DNA of 5,556 bases. Origin: JACNKV01 sp964422145 (GTDB taxonomy: Bacteria; Fidelibacterota; Marinisomatia; Marinisomatales; JACNKV01). The translations under genes and the position numbers were made by a program. Location: assembly GCA_964422145.1 (NCBI GenBank), contig CAYQZV010000034.1:1-5556 (forward strand), read 5' to 3'. The first letter of the stretch is position 1; every line of letters starts with the position of its first letter. The notes under the pieces are model-generated. The model had not been told where the DNA came from, did no database searches, and worked only from the letters and a program-made list of their open reading frames with translations. Positions 1 through 5,556 of this stretch are shown piece by piece.

Positions 1-1
1 C

Positions 2-448
2 GGGCTGGACGATTTTTTCCGGAATCACTGGTCGTTTTCATCGGAATATGCAACAGGTACAGCTGCATTGGCGTTTCCAACAAACAGCGCTTCCCGCCTG
101 GTGGATATCATCAGCGGCGAGAATTACCCGCGCAGTGAAATGAGCAGTCTTCGAATTGGTGCACTGACAGAGGTTGGGAACATTGTACTTAGTGCCGTCA
201 TGGGTTCAATCAGTAATGCATTGGGAGAGTATTTTGAATATCATGTTCCGAGCTATTTGGAAAGCCCTCTCACACAACTTGTAGAAAATAACAAACAGGC
301 AGACGTCTCCACCGTGATAATGGCTAGAATCCGTTTCAAGGTTAAAGAACATTCGATTGGTGGGGAGATATTGGTTTTCTTCAACTTTGCTTCATTTACA
401 AAATTGCTAAATGCACTGGATCATTTATTAATTGAGGTCAGTGCATAG
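2..448 (+). CDS. cheC: CheC-family CheY-P phosphatase, 5'-partial (C-terminal half)
   Basis: The frame is open from base 2 with no stop, and the residues before the TTG at 68 (including the stretch YATGTAALAFP) fit the family. The true start therefore lies outside the window, and the TTG is internal. About 148 residues are visible. The CheC/CheX active-site pattern E-x2-N-x22-P is met exactly by E57, N60 and P83 of the visible part (EVGN, then P of VPSYL). The usual D/S four residues before the Glu is Gly here. The segment SASRLVDIISG before the motif and GGEILVFFNFASF near the end match the second half of two-motif CheC proteins. The first motif, if present, would be upstream. Family members dephosphorylate CheY-like regulators in the cytoplasm. 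The stop TAG (446-448) overlaps the GTG start of the next gene, indicating an operon. From memory, similar genes sit with a response regulator and a PAS sensor gene. Whether this copy is catalytically active is inferred, not shown. Confidence 0.85.
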   Translation, partial: GLDDFFRNHWSFSSEYATGTAALAFPTNSASRLVDIISGENYPRSEMSSLRIGALTEVGNIVLSAVMGSISNALGEYFEYHVPSYLESPLTQLVENNKQADVSTVIMARIRFKVKEHSIGGEILVFFNFASFTKLLNALDHLLIEVSA

Positions 449-450
449 TG
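433..450 (+). promoter_or_regulatory. ribosome binding site and TAGTG stop/start overlap
   Basis: TGAGGT at 433-438 resembles a Shine-Dalgarno sequence and lies about 10 bases before a GTG at 448-450. That GTG shares its first base with the TAG stop of the CheC-like gene. The next in-frame ATG (478-480) has no comparable purine-rich sequence, so GTG is preferred. The one-base overlap suggests translational coupling. Confidence 0.6.
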
Positions 451-1431
451 ACAAATAACTCGATACAGAATTTTGCGATGCTTGACCACATTAGTAATGG
501 GGTCATGATCATTTCAAAGAACTATGTTGTCGAATATTGGAACCGTGTTCTGGAATCATGGACTGATATAAAGCGGCAAGATATTATTGGGCATAATTTG
601 CAAGAATTCTATCCTCATCTGATGCAGCCACCATACCGTACTCGTCTGGAGTCTGTATTGGAGGGTGGAGCTCCAATCATCTTTTCTGCACAGTTACACC
701 AATACATTATTCCAGCCAAAATGCATGATGGGTACATGCGCATTCAACATACCGTAGTACATTCAATCACCAATATCAAACAAGGTTGCAGCGCGTTGTT
801 TGATATAAAGGACGTAACTGAAATTACCAATCAAATGCAAGAATACGCTCAGGCATATCGGAGAGCTGAAGCTGAGTTAGAAAAACGCATTCATGCCGAA
901 AAAGCCCTCGAACATATGGCGACACATGATTTCCTCACCGGACTTCCAAATCGAAGATTATTCAATGATCGCATTGCACTTGAGCTCGCTCATTCTGAGC
1001 GGAATTGTTCAAAATTAGGTTTGTTATTGTTCGACATGGATAATTTTAAAATGATCAACGACACTTATGGACATCATATCGGTGATCTAGTCCTTCAAAC
1101 TGTTGGGGAACGCATCACTAACGTTCTACGAAAGAGTGATACACTCGCACGCATAGGGGGAGATGAATTTGTTATCATTTTGCCAGATCAAAACGATTTA
1201 ATAGGGATCGTTGAGATCACCAATCGAATAAGAGACGCATGTATGAGGCCCATAAAAATAAAGAATAACGAAATTGAAATTAGCGCTAGTATGGGTGTGG
1301 CAATTTATCCTGAAGATGGTGAGGATGCTGAATCTCTCCTGACGCAAGCCGATGCAGCTATGTACTGCGAAAAAAAAATAATACACGAGAAATTCCCAAA
1401 ACATTCCCCCGCAGCCAAAATAAAAAGATAG
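448..1431 (+). CDS. PAS-GGDEF diguanylate cyclase
   Basis: This 327-residue cytoplasmic protein shows no membrane segment or signal peptide. Residues 11-128 form a PAS sensor domain (DHISNGVMII..., VEYWNRVLESW) that ends in the typical IKDVTEI strand. Residues 129-157 are a charged signalling helix (RRAEAELEKRIHAEKALEHM). Residues 158-312 are a GGDEF domain: DFLTGLPNRR at its start, metal-binding D196 in FDMDNF, N204 and D213 positioned for guanine contact, and GGDEF at 237-241. RKSD at 228-231, five residues before GGDEF, is the canonical RxxD inhibitory site, so product inhibition by c-di-GMP is expected. The enzyme joins two GTP into c-di-GMP. No EAL domain follows. The GTG start is chosen for its ribosome site and its overlap with the CheC-like gene. 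The C-terminus is odd: after ADAAMYCEKK the usual GRN-like ending is absent, and a nine-A run lies exactly there, so the last 17 residues may reflect a frame change. The PAS ligand is unknown. Confidence 0.93.
   Translation: MTNNSIQNFAMLDHISNGVMIISKNYVVEYWNRVLESWTDIKRQDIIGHNLQEFYPHLMQPPYRTRLESVLEGGAPIIFSAQLHQYIIPAKMHDGYMRIQHTVVHSITNIKQGCSALFDIKDVTEITNQMQEYAQAYRRAEAELEKRIHAEKALEHMATHDFLTGLPNRRLFNDRIALELAHSERNCSKLGLLLFDMDNFKMINDTYGHHIGDLVLQTVGERITNVLRKSDTLARIGGDEFVIILPDQNDLIGIVEITNRIRDACMRPIKIKNNEIEISASMGVAIYPEDGEDAESLLTQADAAMYCEKKIIHEKFPKHSPAAKIKR
1370..1378 (+). other. nine-A run near the 3' end of the diguanylate cyclase gene
   Basis: Nine consecutive A residues are read as (g)AA AAA AAA A(ta). 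The stretch contains an A AAA AAA heptamer in the phase that fits a -1 slippery site. In the annotated frame the tail reads IIHEKFPKHSP and stops at 1429-1431. In the -1 frame it reads NNTREIPKTFPRSQ and stops at 1455-1457. A +1 shift meets TAA at once. The run could be a polymerase-slippage or indel hotspot, a sequencing artefact, or neutral. Confidence 0.4.
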
Positions 1432-1471
1432 AATTTCAAGCTGAAAATGCGATTTAGGCCCCAATCACATA

Positions 1472-1552
1472 AGTATTTATCGGAAAGTATCTGAAACGCC
1501 ATCGGCGGGCCTGCCATGACAGGTAATTAAAGGACTTTCCGGAGTCCACTTA
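1472..1552 (+). repeat. 81-bp direct repeat, copy 1
   Basis: It matches 1877-1957 at 78 of 81 positions with no gaps. The differences are A/T at 1484, T/G at 1512 and C/T at 1539. It contains a CGCC-ATC-GGCG hairpin (1497-1507) and a second hairpin at 1532-1547. In this copy the ends carry ATAAGT (1469-1474) and ACTTAT (1548-1553), a short inverted pair not kept in copy 2. No coding content is recognised. It could be a small dispersed palindromic element or an RNA-structured site. Confidence 0.93.
1532..1547 (+). other. hairpin with UCCG loop in repeat copy 1
   Basis: GGACTT (1532-1537) pairs with GAGTCC (1542-1547), the inner pair being U-G, around the loop UCCG. It belongs to the UNCG tetraloop class. 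No T-run follows on the + strand. Confidence 0.55.
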
Positions 1553-1594
1553 TACGGATACGATCACCAACATATACGGATACGTTCACCAACA
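1551..1594 (+). repeat. two tandem copies of a 22-bp repeat
   Basis: 1551-1572 and 1573-1594 match at 21 of 22 positions. Each starts tatacggatacg and ends tcaccaaca, differing A/T at position 13. A third copy begins (tatac at 1595) but breaks down into the following 21-bp array. The first two bases overlap the end of the 81-bp repeat. Confidence 0.9.
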
Positions 1595-1718
1595 TATACT
1601 GACTCGATTTAAACGTGTCCTGTCTTGTTTTAATCGTGTCCTGTCTTGTTTTAATCGTGTCCTGTCTTGTTTTAATCGTGTCTTGTCTTGTTTTAATCGT
1701 GATGTGTCATGATTGAAT
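1593..1718 (+). repeat. 21-bp tandem repeat array, about six units
   Basis: The unit starts cgtgtcctgt and ends cttgttttaat. Units at 1614-1634, 1635-1655 and 1656-1676 are identical, and 1677-1697 has one C-to-T change. A degenerate unit lies on each side: 1593-1613 with 14 of 21 matches and 1698-1718 with 15 of 21. The period is two turns of B-DNA and each unit has a T-rich half, a spacing like that of iterons or arrays of protein-binding sites. Some frames stay open through the core (for example R-V-L-S-C-F-N) but none has a start signal, so it is judged non-coding. Confidence 0.92.
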
Positions 1719-1876
1719 CGTATTACGCCGTGGCTTCAATCTTGTGCATATTGTGTCTGTACCTAGCTTGATATATTTTGTGTCTGTGGTTGTTCGATAA
1801 TGCGGGATTTGGGAAGGTATGTTTCACACGCACCTGAATGGTGTTGTTGAGCCATTTTAAGTCAGAAGCATTACTC

Positions 1877-1957
1877 AGTATTTATCGGTAAGTATCTGAA
1901 ACGCCATCGGCGGGCCGGCCATGACAGGTAATTAAAGGACTTTTCGGAGTCCACTTA
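1877..1957 (+). repeat. 81-bp direct repeat, copy 2
   Basis: Same orientation as copy 1 and offset by 405 bp, with three substitutions. The T/G change at 1917 creates an 8-bp palindrome GGCCGGCC (1913-1920). It ends 38 bp from the stop codon of the CheR-PAS gene, so it may form part of the 3' end of that transcript. Confidence 0.93.
1937..1952 (-). terminator. weak candidate terminator hairpin of the CheR-PAS gene
   Basis: Read on the - strand, GGACT pairs with AGTCC around a six-base loop and is followed by TTTAATT, about 43 bases after the stop codon. The stem is short and the T-run interrupted, so termination is uncertain. Read on the + strand the same bases form a six-pair stem with a UUCG tetraloop but lack a T-run. 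Confidence 0.3.
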
Positions 1958-1995
1958 ACATCTGGGCTTATTAAAAACTCAATTCAGTGCATTAC

Positions 1996-4900
1996 TCACC
2001 AATCATTATCCGGTTCTAATAATGGATCATTGGCAATCGGCGTAATGCCTGCGTCATCCAGTTGGGCGCGTAATTTTTTGATCACTTTTTTTAACTCCGC
2101 CATGCGGACTTCCCTGCCGGCCATCAAACTAAGCAGCTTTTTTTGTTGCCCCATTTCTTCCTGGAGTTCTTGTGTCCGCAGTTCGACCAACTCTTCCAGG
2201 TGAAGACGGTGTTTCTCTAATTCCTCCTCCGCCTTCCAGCGCTCGGTGATGTCTTTTCCGGAAACAATCATGCAATTTCTTTCACCAATTTTTATCCCTT
2301 CAGCCGCGTAAAGCATCACCCTTTTACTGCCTTTTGAGTCCGTCATAATCACTTCAACGTCACGTAAACTCACACCCTTTTTAACCGCCTTCACTGCCAT
2401 CTGAATTTTTTCAGGATCAAATTCGCCTAATGAACCAAACGGATTTGCCATTAGTTTTTCTCTGCTGTATCCAATTAATTTGACAAAATAATCATTGATA
2501 GCAATTCGTTCTAACGTGTCTGTGTCGATAATTGCCATTGTGTTGGGATTCAGGGTAAAGGCTTTTGAAAATTTCTCCTCACTGGCTTTTAGCGCCTCTT
2601 CAGCCTGTTTGCGCTCGGTGATGTCCTGGGCCAAAGTAAGAATCCCCCATATTTCTCCTTTGCTGTCTGCTAAGGGTGTGTTATACCATTGACAGGAAAT
2701 GGTTTTTCCGTCCTTGCGTATATTATTGTCCTTTTCCGAGTAATCAGCAACTTCGCCTACCTTTAACTTTTTCAAGACATCCCCTACAAGATGCCTGACC
2801 GGTTCCGGCACAATATAATTAATCGGGTTTTTACCCAGCATTTCATCTTTTGTATAACCAAATATAGTCTCTGCAGCTTTATTCCATTCAACAACCTTTA
2901 AATCAGTATCCCATAAAATATATGCATTCGGCATATTGTTGATACCTGACTGCATTTGGTTATTGAGTGCAAGGATTTTTTTCTCTGATCGCCTGCGCTC
3001 GGTGATGTCGGTAAACACTGTCATCGTTAAACTTGGTTCTGATTCATCGTCTTTGAATTGCGGTGCAGAACCAATTACAATCCAGCGGTATTCGTCTTTC
3101 TCCGGTACGTAAATGCCGCAGGTAACATCTTTTACAGGTTTTCCGGTACGCAGAACAATGTTGGACGGCATCTCGGCGGGGTCGTAGGGAGAGCCGTCTT
3201 CACGGATCAATTTCCAGCGTGGATCGTAGGCTGTCCGGCCGAATAACTGATCTTCGGTGACCCCCAGGATGTCGGCAGCTGCGCTGTTGGCTTCAATAAT
3301 CTTTCCTTCCGTATCCTGAATCACCACCCCCTGGGTCATGGTTTCGTAGAGATGCCGGAATTTTTCCTCGCTTTCCCGCACCTTTTTCTCCGCTTCCCTG
3401 CGTTCGGTAATATTTTCAACCACAACAAAAATTCGCTCAATGGAACCATCATCGGAAAGTAACGGCACTGTGCGGTATAACTGGTACTGATCATTAATAA
3501 ACAGTTCGAAAGACTGTTCTTTACCGCTAAATGTTTTTTTGTAATATCCCCTGATAAAATCCGCTTTGTCGCCAAAAACCTGTTCTAAGGTTAAACCAAC
3601 AAACTGTTCCGGGTCCAGGTTAAGTTTCTTAAACTCTCCGCCGCCGGTAAAACCGATAGTATAGTCTTTGTTGATGATTGAGATATAAGAATTGGGGTAG
3701 TTGTCCGCCATTTTACGAAGCAGTTTTTCACTTTCGCGAATCTCCTGCTCAGCCAGCTTGCGTTCGGTGATATCCTTGACGATTACAGAACAGCCAAAGA
3801 ACGAAGGATAGGCTTTAATATCATACCAGAATTTTTTATCGTCTAATTCGAAAAACGATTCAAAATTTCGAGACTGTCCGGAATTTATTACCTCTTTATA
3901 GATATCTGCTATCCACTCAAAACTTTTGTTGAATTCGAAATCGAGATAGGGTTTGCCGATCATTTTTTCAGCTGATCTACCGAACAATTGCGAACAGGCC
4001 TCGTTCCAGTAGGTATAATTCAAATCTTTATCCAGGGCGAAGAAAACATCGTCAATACTATCGGCGAGGTCCTTGAATTTTTTTTGGTTATCTTTTAAAT
4101 CGTTTTCCGCTTTTTTAAGTTCAGTAATATCTACAAAGGTTACTACCACCTGGCGCAATGTTCCGTCTGCTTCCATTTCCGGGAAAGCATGAACAAGCAC
4201 CCACGCGACGTCATTGGTCTGCGGACGATTAATGCCAACGGCCAAGAAACGGACCGCCGCCTGTTTGGCAATCACCTGGTTTACCGGGTACTCTTCCAAC
4301 GGCATATCGCTGCCGTCTTCGCGGAGAAAACGCCATGCGGGATCCATAGCGGTTTTGCCCATCATTTGATCAATGGTTAAACTTAAAATTTCGCATGCCC
4401 GGTTGTTGGCCATAAGAATACTTGTATCCGGCGCGTGGACTACCACACCTGCATGAATGTTCTGCAGCAGCAGTCTTTGTTTCTCTTCGCTTTCATCTAT
4501 TGTCACATTTTTCATCTGCAGTTCTTCGTTAAGCGCCAGTAATTCTTCATTTCCCGATTCCAATTCTTCTTTGGAAGCCTCCATTTCTTCATTGACGCTT
4601 TGCAGTTCTTCATTGGTGGACATGATCTCTTCATTGGCTGCCCACAATTCCTGGTTTACTCCATCTTTTTCTTCAATAATAGACTGCAGGTGTTCCTTGG
4701 TTTGCTGCAGTTCCTGTTTTAAATGATCAACTTCAGAGCGGTCTTTTCCACTCTTACTCAATTGCAGTTGGCTGTCAGCCGGGGACACTTCAGCTTTTTC
4801 GAACAGGATTAGAAAATCGGTTTCATTTATATTTTGCTCATTTACAGGGATCACACAAATATTCAGAAAGGTTTCCTGCCCATTATTCTGAAAAGCAACA

Positions 4901-5556
4901 TTCTTTTTTCGAACTTTCTCTTTTTTCTTTTTTGCGCTTTGCACAGCCGTGTAAATATCAGGCATCAATGTGTTGCCTGCCATCCGCGGCAGCTTCAGGC
5001 TGGCTTCCCCGCTTACTGGGGAAAGATAAGGATGCGTGTTGCCGATGAACCGGCGAACCATTAAATTTCTGTCAACAAGTACGCCCGGCGGTGCATAAGC
5101 ATCCAAAAGGATATTGCTAATCTGTGTTGATTCTGTAGCTGTACCTGGGCTGCCGTCCGCAGGCTCGGGCACGGCAGGGGACTTCAACTTCCGGCTTTTT
5201 TGCGTGACCGTAAAATGATAATCTGGTTTGGCAGCGGTAAGCCGTTTTGAATACAAGTTTGCTTTTCTATCCACAATGTCAAACAACTCGGTGAATCTCA
5301 CCATGGTCTCAGATGACCCCAACAGCAGAAAACCATCAGGATTAAGGGAAAAATGAAAGCGCGGAATCGCTGCATCCTGATAGGCAGCATCAAAGTAGAT
5401 CAGTACATTGCGGCAGCTTATCAGATCTATATTAGGAAAAGGCGGGTCCTGGGTGATATCCTGAATGGCAAAGACACACATCTCCCGAATGTGTTTGATT
5501 ACCTTCAGCCCCTCCGGCGTTTTATCGAAAAAGCGTTCAAGTCTTTCTTCGGAAAC
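1996..5556 (-). CDS. CheR methyltransferase-PAS array protein, 5'-partial
   Basis: The frame is open to the window edge. The 25 codons before the ATG at 5479-5481 (VSEERLERFFDK..., KVIKHIRE) are typical CheR sequence, so the gene starts outside and 1186 codons are visible. Approximate residues from the edge: 1-105, C-terminal lobe of CheR, with DLISCRNVLIYF and LNPDGFLLLGSSE; 144-254, the PAS-like APPGVLVD segment usual after CheR in CheB-CheR fusions; 269-358, a coiled coil with EE heptads; then six PAS domains at 359-481, 493-603, 610-721, 731-856, 868-983 and 994-1108, each ending in DITE(R/L) or NITER plus a charged linker helix; 1109-1186, a coiled coil containing GREVRMAELK, ending NDW and TGA. 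CheR methylates receptor glutamates using S-adenosylmethionine. The PAS domains probably sense signals or dimerise. No HisKA, HATPase, receiver or GGDEF domain is present before the stop. A CheB methylesterase domain upstream is likely by analogy but not seen. No membrane segments are evident. Confidence 0.93.
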   Translation of the reverse strand, partial: VSEERLERFFDKTPEGLKVIKHIREMCVFAIQDITQDPPFPNIDLISCRNVLIYFDAAYQDAAIPRFHFSLNPDGFLLLGSSETMVRFTELFDIVDRKANLYSKRLTAAKPDYHFTVTQKSRKLKSPAVPEPADGSPGTATESTQISNILLDAYAPPGVLVDRNLMVRRFIGNTHPYLSPVSGEASLKLPRMAGNTLMPDIYTAVQSAKKKKEKVRKKNVAFQNNGQETFLNICVIPVNEQNINETDFLILFEKAEVSPADSQLQLSKSGKDRSEVDHLKQELQQTKEHLQSIIEEKDGVNQELWAANEEIMSTNEELQSVNEEMEASKEELESGNEELLALNEELQMKNVTIDESEEKQRLLLQNIHAGVVVHAPDTSILMANNRACEILSLTIDQMMGKTAMDPAWRFLREDGSDMPLEEYPVNQVIAKQAAVRFLAVGINRPQTNDVAWVLVHAFPEMEADGTLRQVVVTFVDITELKKAENDLKDNQKKFKDLADSIDDVFFALDKDLNYTYWNEACSQLFGRSAEKMIGKPYLDFEFNKSFEWIADIYKEVINSGQSRNFESFFELDDKKFWYDIKAYPSFFGCSVIVKDITERKLAEQEIRESEKLLRKMADNYPNSYISIINKDYTIGFTGGGEFKKLNLDPEQFVGLTLEQVFGDKADFIRGYYKKTFSGKEQSFELFINDQYQLYRTVPLLSDDGSIERIFVVVENITERREAEKKVRESEEKFRHLYETMTQGVVIQDTEGKIIEANSAAADILGVTEDQLFGRTAYDPRWKLIREDGSPYDPAEMPSNIVLRTGKPVKDVTCGIYVPEKDEYRWIVIGSAPQFKDDESEPSLTMTVFTDITERRRSEKKILALNNQMQSGINNMPNAYILWDTDLKVVEWNKAAETIFGYTKDEMLGKNPINYIVPEPVRHLVGDVLKKLKVGEVADYSEKDNNIRKDGKTISCQWYNTPLADSKGEIWGILTLAQDITERKQAEEALKASEEKFSKAFTLNPNTMAIIDTDTLERIAINDYFVKLIGYSREKLMANPFGSLGEFDPEKIQMAVKAVKKGVSLRDVEVIMTDSKGSKRVMLYAAEGIKIGERNCMIVSGKDITERWKAEEELEKHRLHLEELVELRTQELQEEMGQQKKLLSLMAGREVRMAELKKVIKKLRAQLDDAGITPIANDPLLEPDNDW
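4507..4632 (-). repeat. six EE-initiated heptads in the CheR-PAS coiled coil
   Basis: Six consecutive seven-residue units each begin with Glu-Glu: EEIMSTN, EELQSVN, EEMEASK, EELESGN, EELLALN and EELQMKN. They give an exact 21-bp period over 126 bp at the protein level, with divergent codons. This NEELQ-type helix is a hallmark of CheB-CheR-PAS proteins and probably forms a parallel coiled coil linking the methyltransferase to the PAS array. Confidence 0.85.

Larger units (their letters stand above)
1432..1995. other. repeat-rich spacer between convergent genes
   Basis: This 564-bp non-coding gap separates the + strand cyclase gene from the - strand CheR-PAS gene. It holds, in order, an 81-bp repeat, two 22-bp repeats, a 21-bp tandem array, a stretch without clear content (1719-1876) and a second 81-bp repeat. 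In 1719-1876 I see only two imperfect cttg...tgtctgt units (1741-1760 and 1767-1787), which resemble degenerate relatives of the 21-bp unit, and a weak AATGG/CCATT inverted repeat (1837-1841 with 1852-1856). Short reading frames exist but have no ribosome site or recognisable product. Confidence 0.8.
1868..1998. repeat. 10-bp direct repeats bracketing 81-bp repeat copy 2
   Basis: gcattactca occurs at 1868-1877 and again at 1989-1998. Between them lie the remainder of the second 81-bp repeat and 31 further bases. The right copy includes the TGA stop of the - strand gene (complement of 1996-1998). The arrangement could be a target-site duplication around a roughly 111-bp insertion, but the interior has no clear terminal inverted repeats. 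Confidence 0.55.

Noticed and set aside
68..70. TTG as the start of the CheC-like gene
   Set aside because: The frame is open upstream and encodes conserved CheC sequence there, so the gene is truncated by the window edge.
1198..1517. Two - strand reading frames over the end of the cyclase gene
   Set aside because: They are antisense to a well-supported GGDEF domain, with low-complexity, Phe/Tyr-rich products and no ribosome site.
1614..1697. Repeat peptide R-V-L-S-C-F-N encoded by the 21-bp array
   Set aside because: The frame has no start codon with a ribosome site and ends soon after the array; several other frames are equally open because the unit is a multiple of three.
1593..1718. CRISPR array
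   Set aside because: The units are directly contiguous with no unique spacers, so this is a tandem repeat.
1751..1777. Promoter-like TTGTGT ... TATATT on the + strand
   Set aside because: The -35 is poor, the spacer is only 15 bases, and no + strand gene follows before the convergent gene.
1953..1959. ACTTAAC fits the integron attC core RYYYAAC
   Set aside because: It lies at the end rather than the start of the repeat, no paired GTTRRRY is placed correctly, and copy 1 lacks it (ACTTATA).
4457..4726. Serine-rich + strand reading frame
   Set aside because: It is the antisense shadow of the Glu-rich coiled coil of the CheR-PAS gene.

Overview
The window looks like a fragment of a mid-GC Gram-negative bacterium rich in chemosensory genes, most likely a gammaproteobacterium or a desulfobacterium-type organism. 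That guess rests only on the gene families: a CheC-type phosphatase coupled to a PAS-GGDEF enzyme, and a CheR protein with a long PAS array. No rRNA, tRNA, integrase or transposase gene, or CRISPR array, was seen. Both outer genes run off the window, so only the PAS-GGDEF gene is complete.

Left part (1-1431, + strand): the C-terminal half of a CheC-family phosphatase is followed, with a one-base stop/start overlap (TAGTG), by a PAS-GGDEF diguanylate cyclase. The cyclase keeps both its GGDEF catalytic motif and an RxxD inhibitory site. The pair looks translationally coupled. CheC-family proteins dephosphorylate CheY-type regulators, so the module may tie a phospho-relay to c-di-GMP synthesis. 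The very end of the cyclase gene crosses a run of nine A, where reading in the -1 frame would give a different, longer tail.

Middle part (1432-1995): a 564-bp non-coding spacer between convergent genes, unusually rich in repeats. Two 81-bp direct repeats (78/81 identical) begin 405 bp apart. Each carries a small hairpin whose loop stays in the UNCG class although its base differs between copies. Between them lie two copies of a 22-bp repeat and then a 21-bp tandem array, with four near-perfect units and degenerate units at the edges. A 10-bp direct repeat brackets the second 81-bp copy and overlaps the stop codon of the right-hand gene.

Right part (1996-5556, - strand): a very long, 5'-truncated gene. 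It encodes the C-terminal lobe of a CheR methyltransferase, a PAS-like segment, a striking EE-heptad coiled coil, six PAS domains joined by DITER-type linkers, and a terminal coiled coil. No histidine kinase domain is present before the stop codon, so any kinase output would have to come from another protein.

Together the genes concern chemosensory adaptation and signalling: receptor methylation, response-regulator dephosphorylation and c-di-GMP. The least ordinary part is the intergenic repeat cluster.
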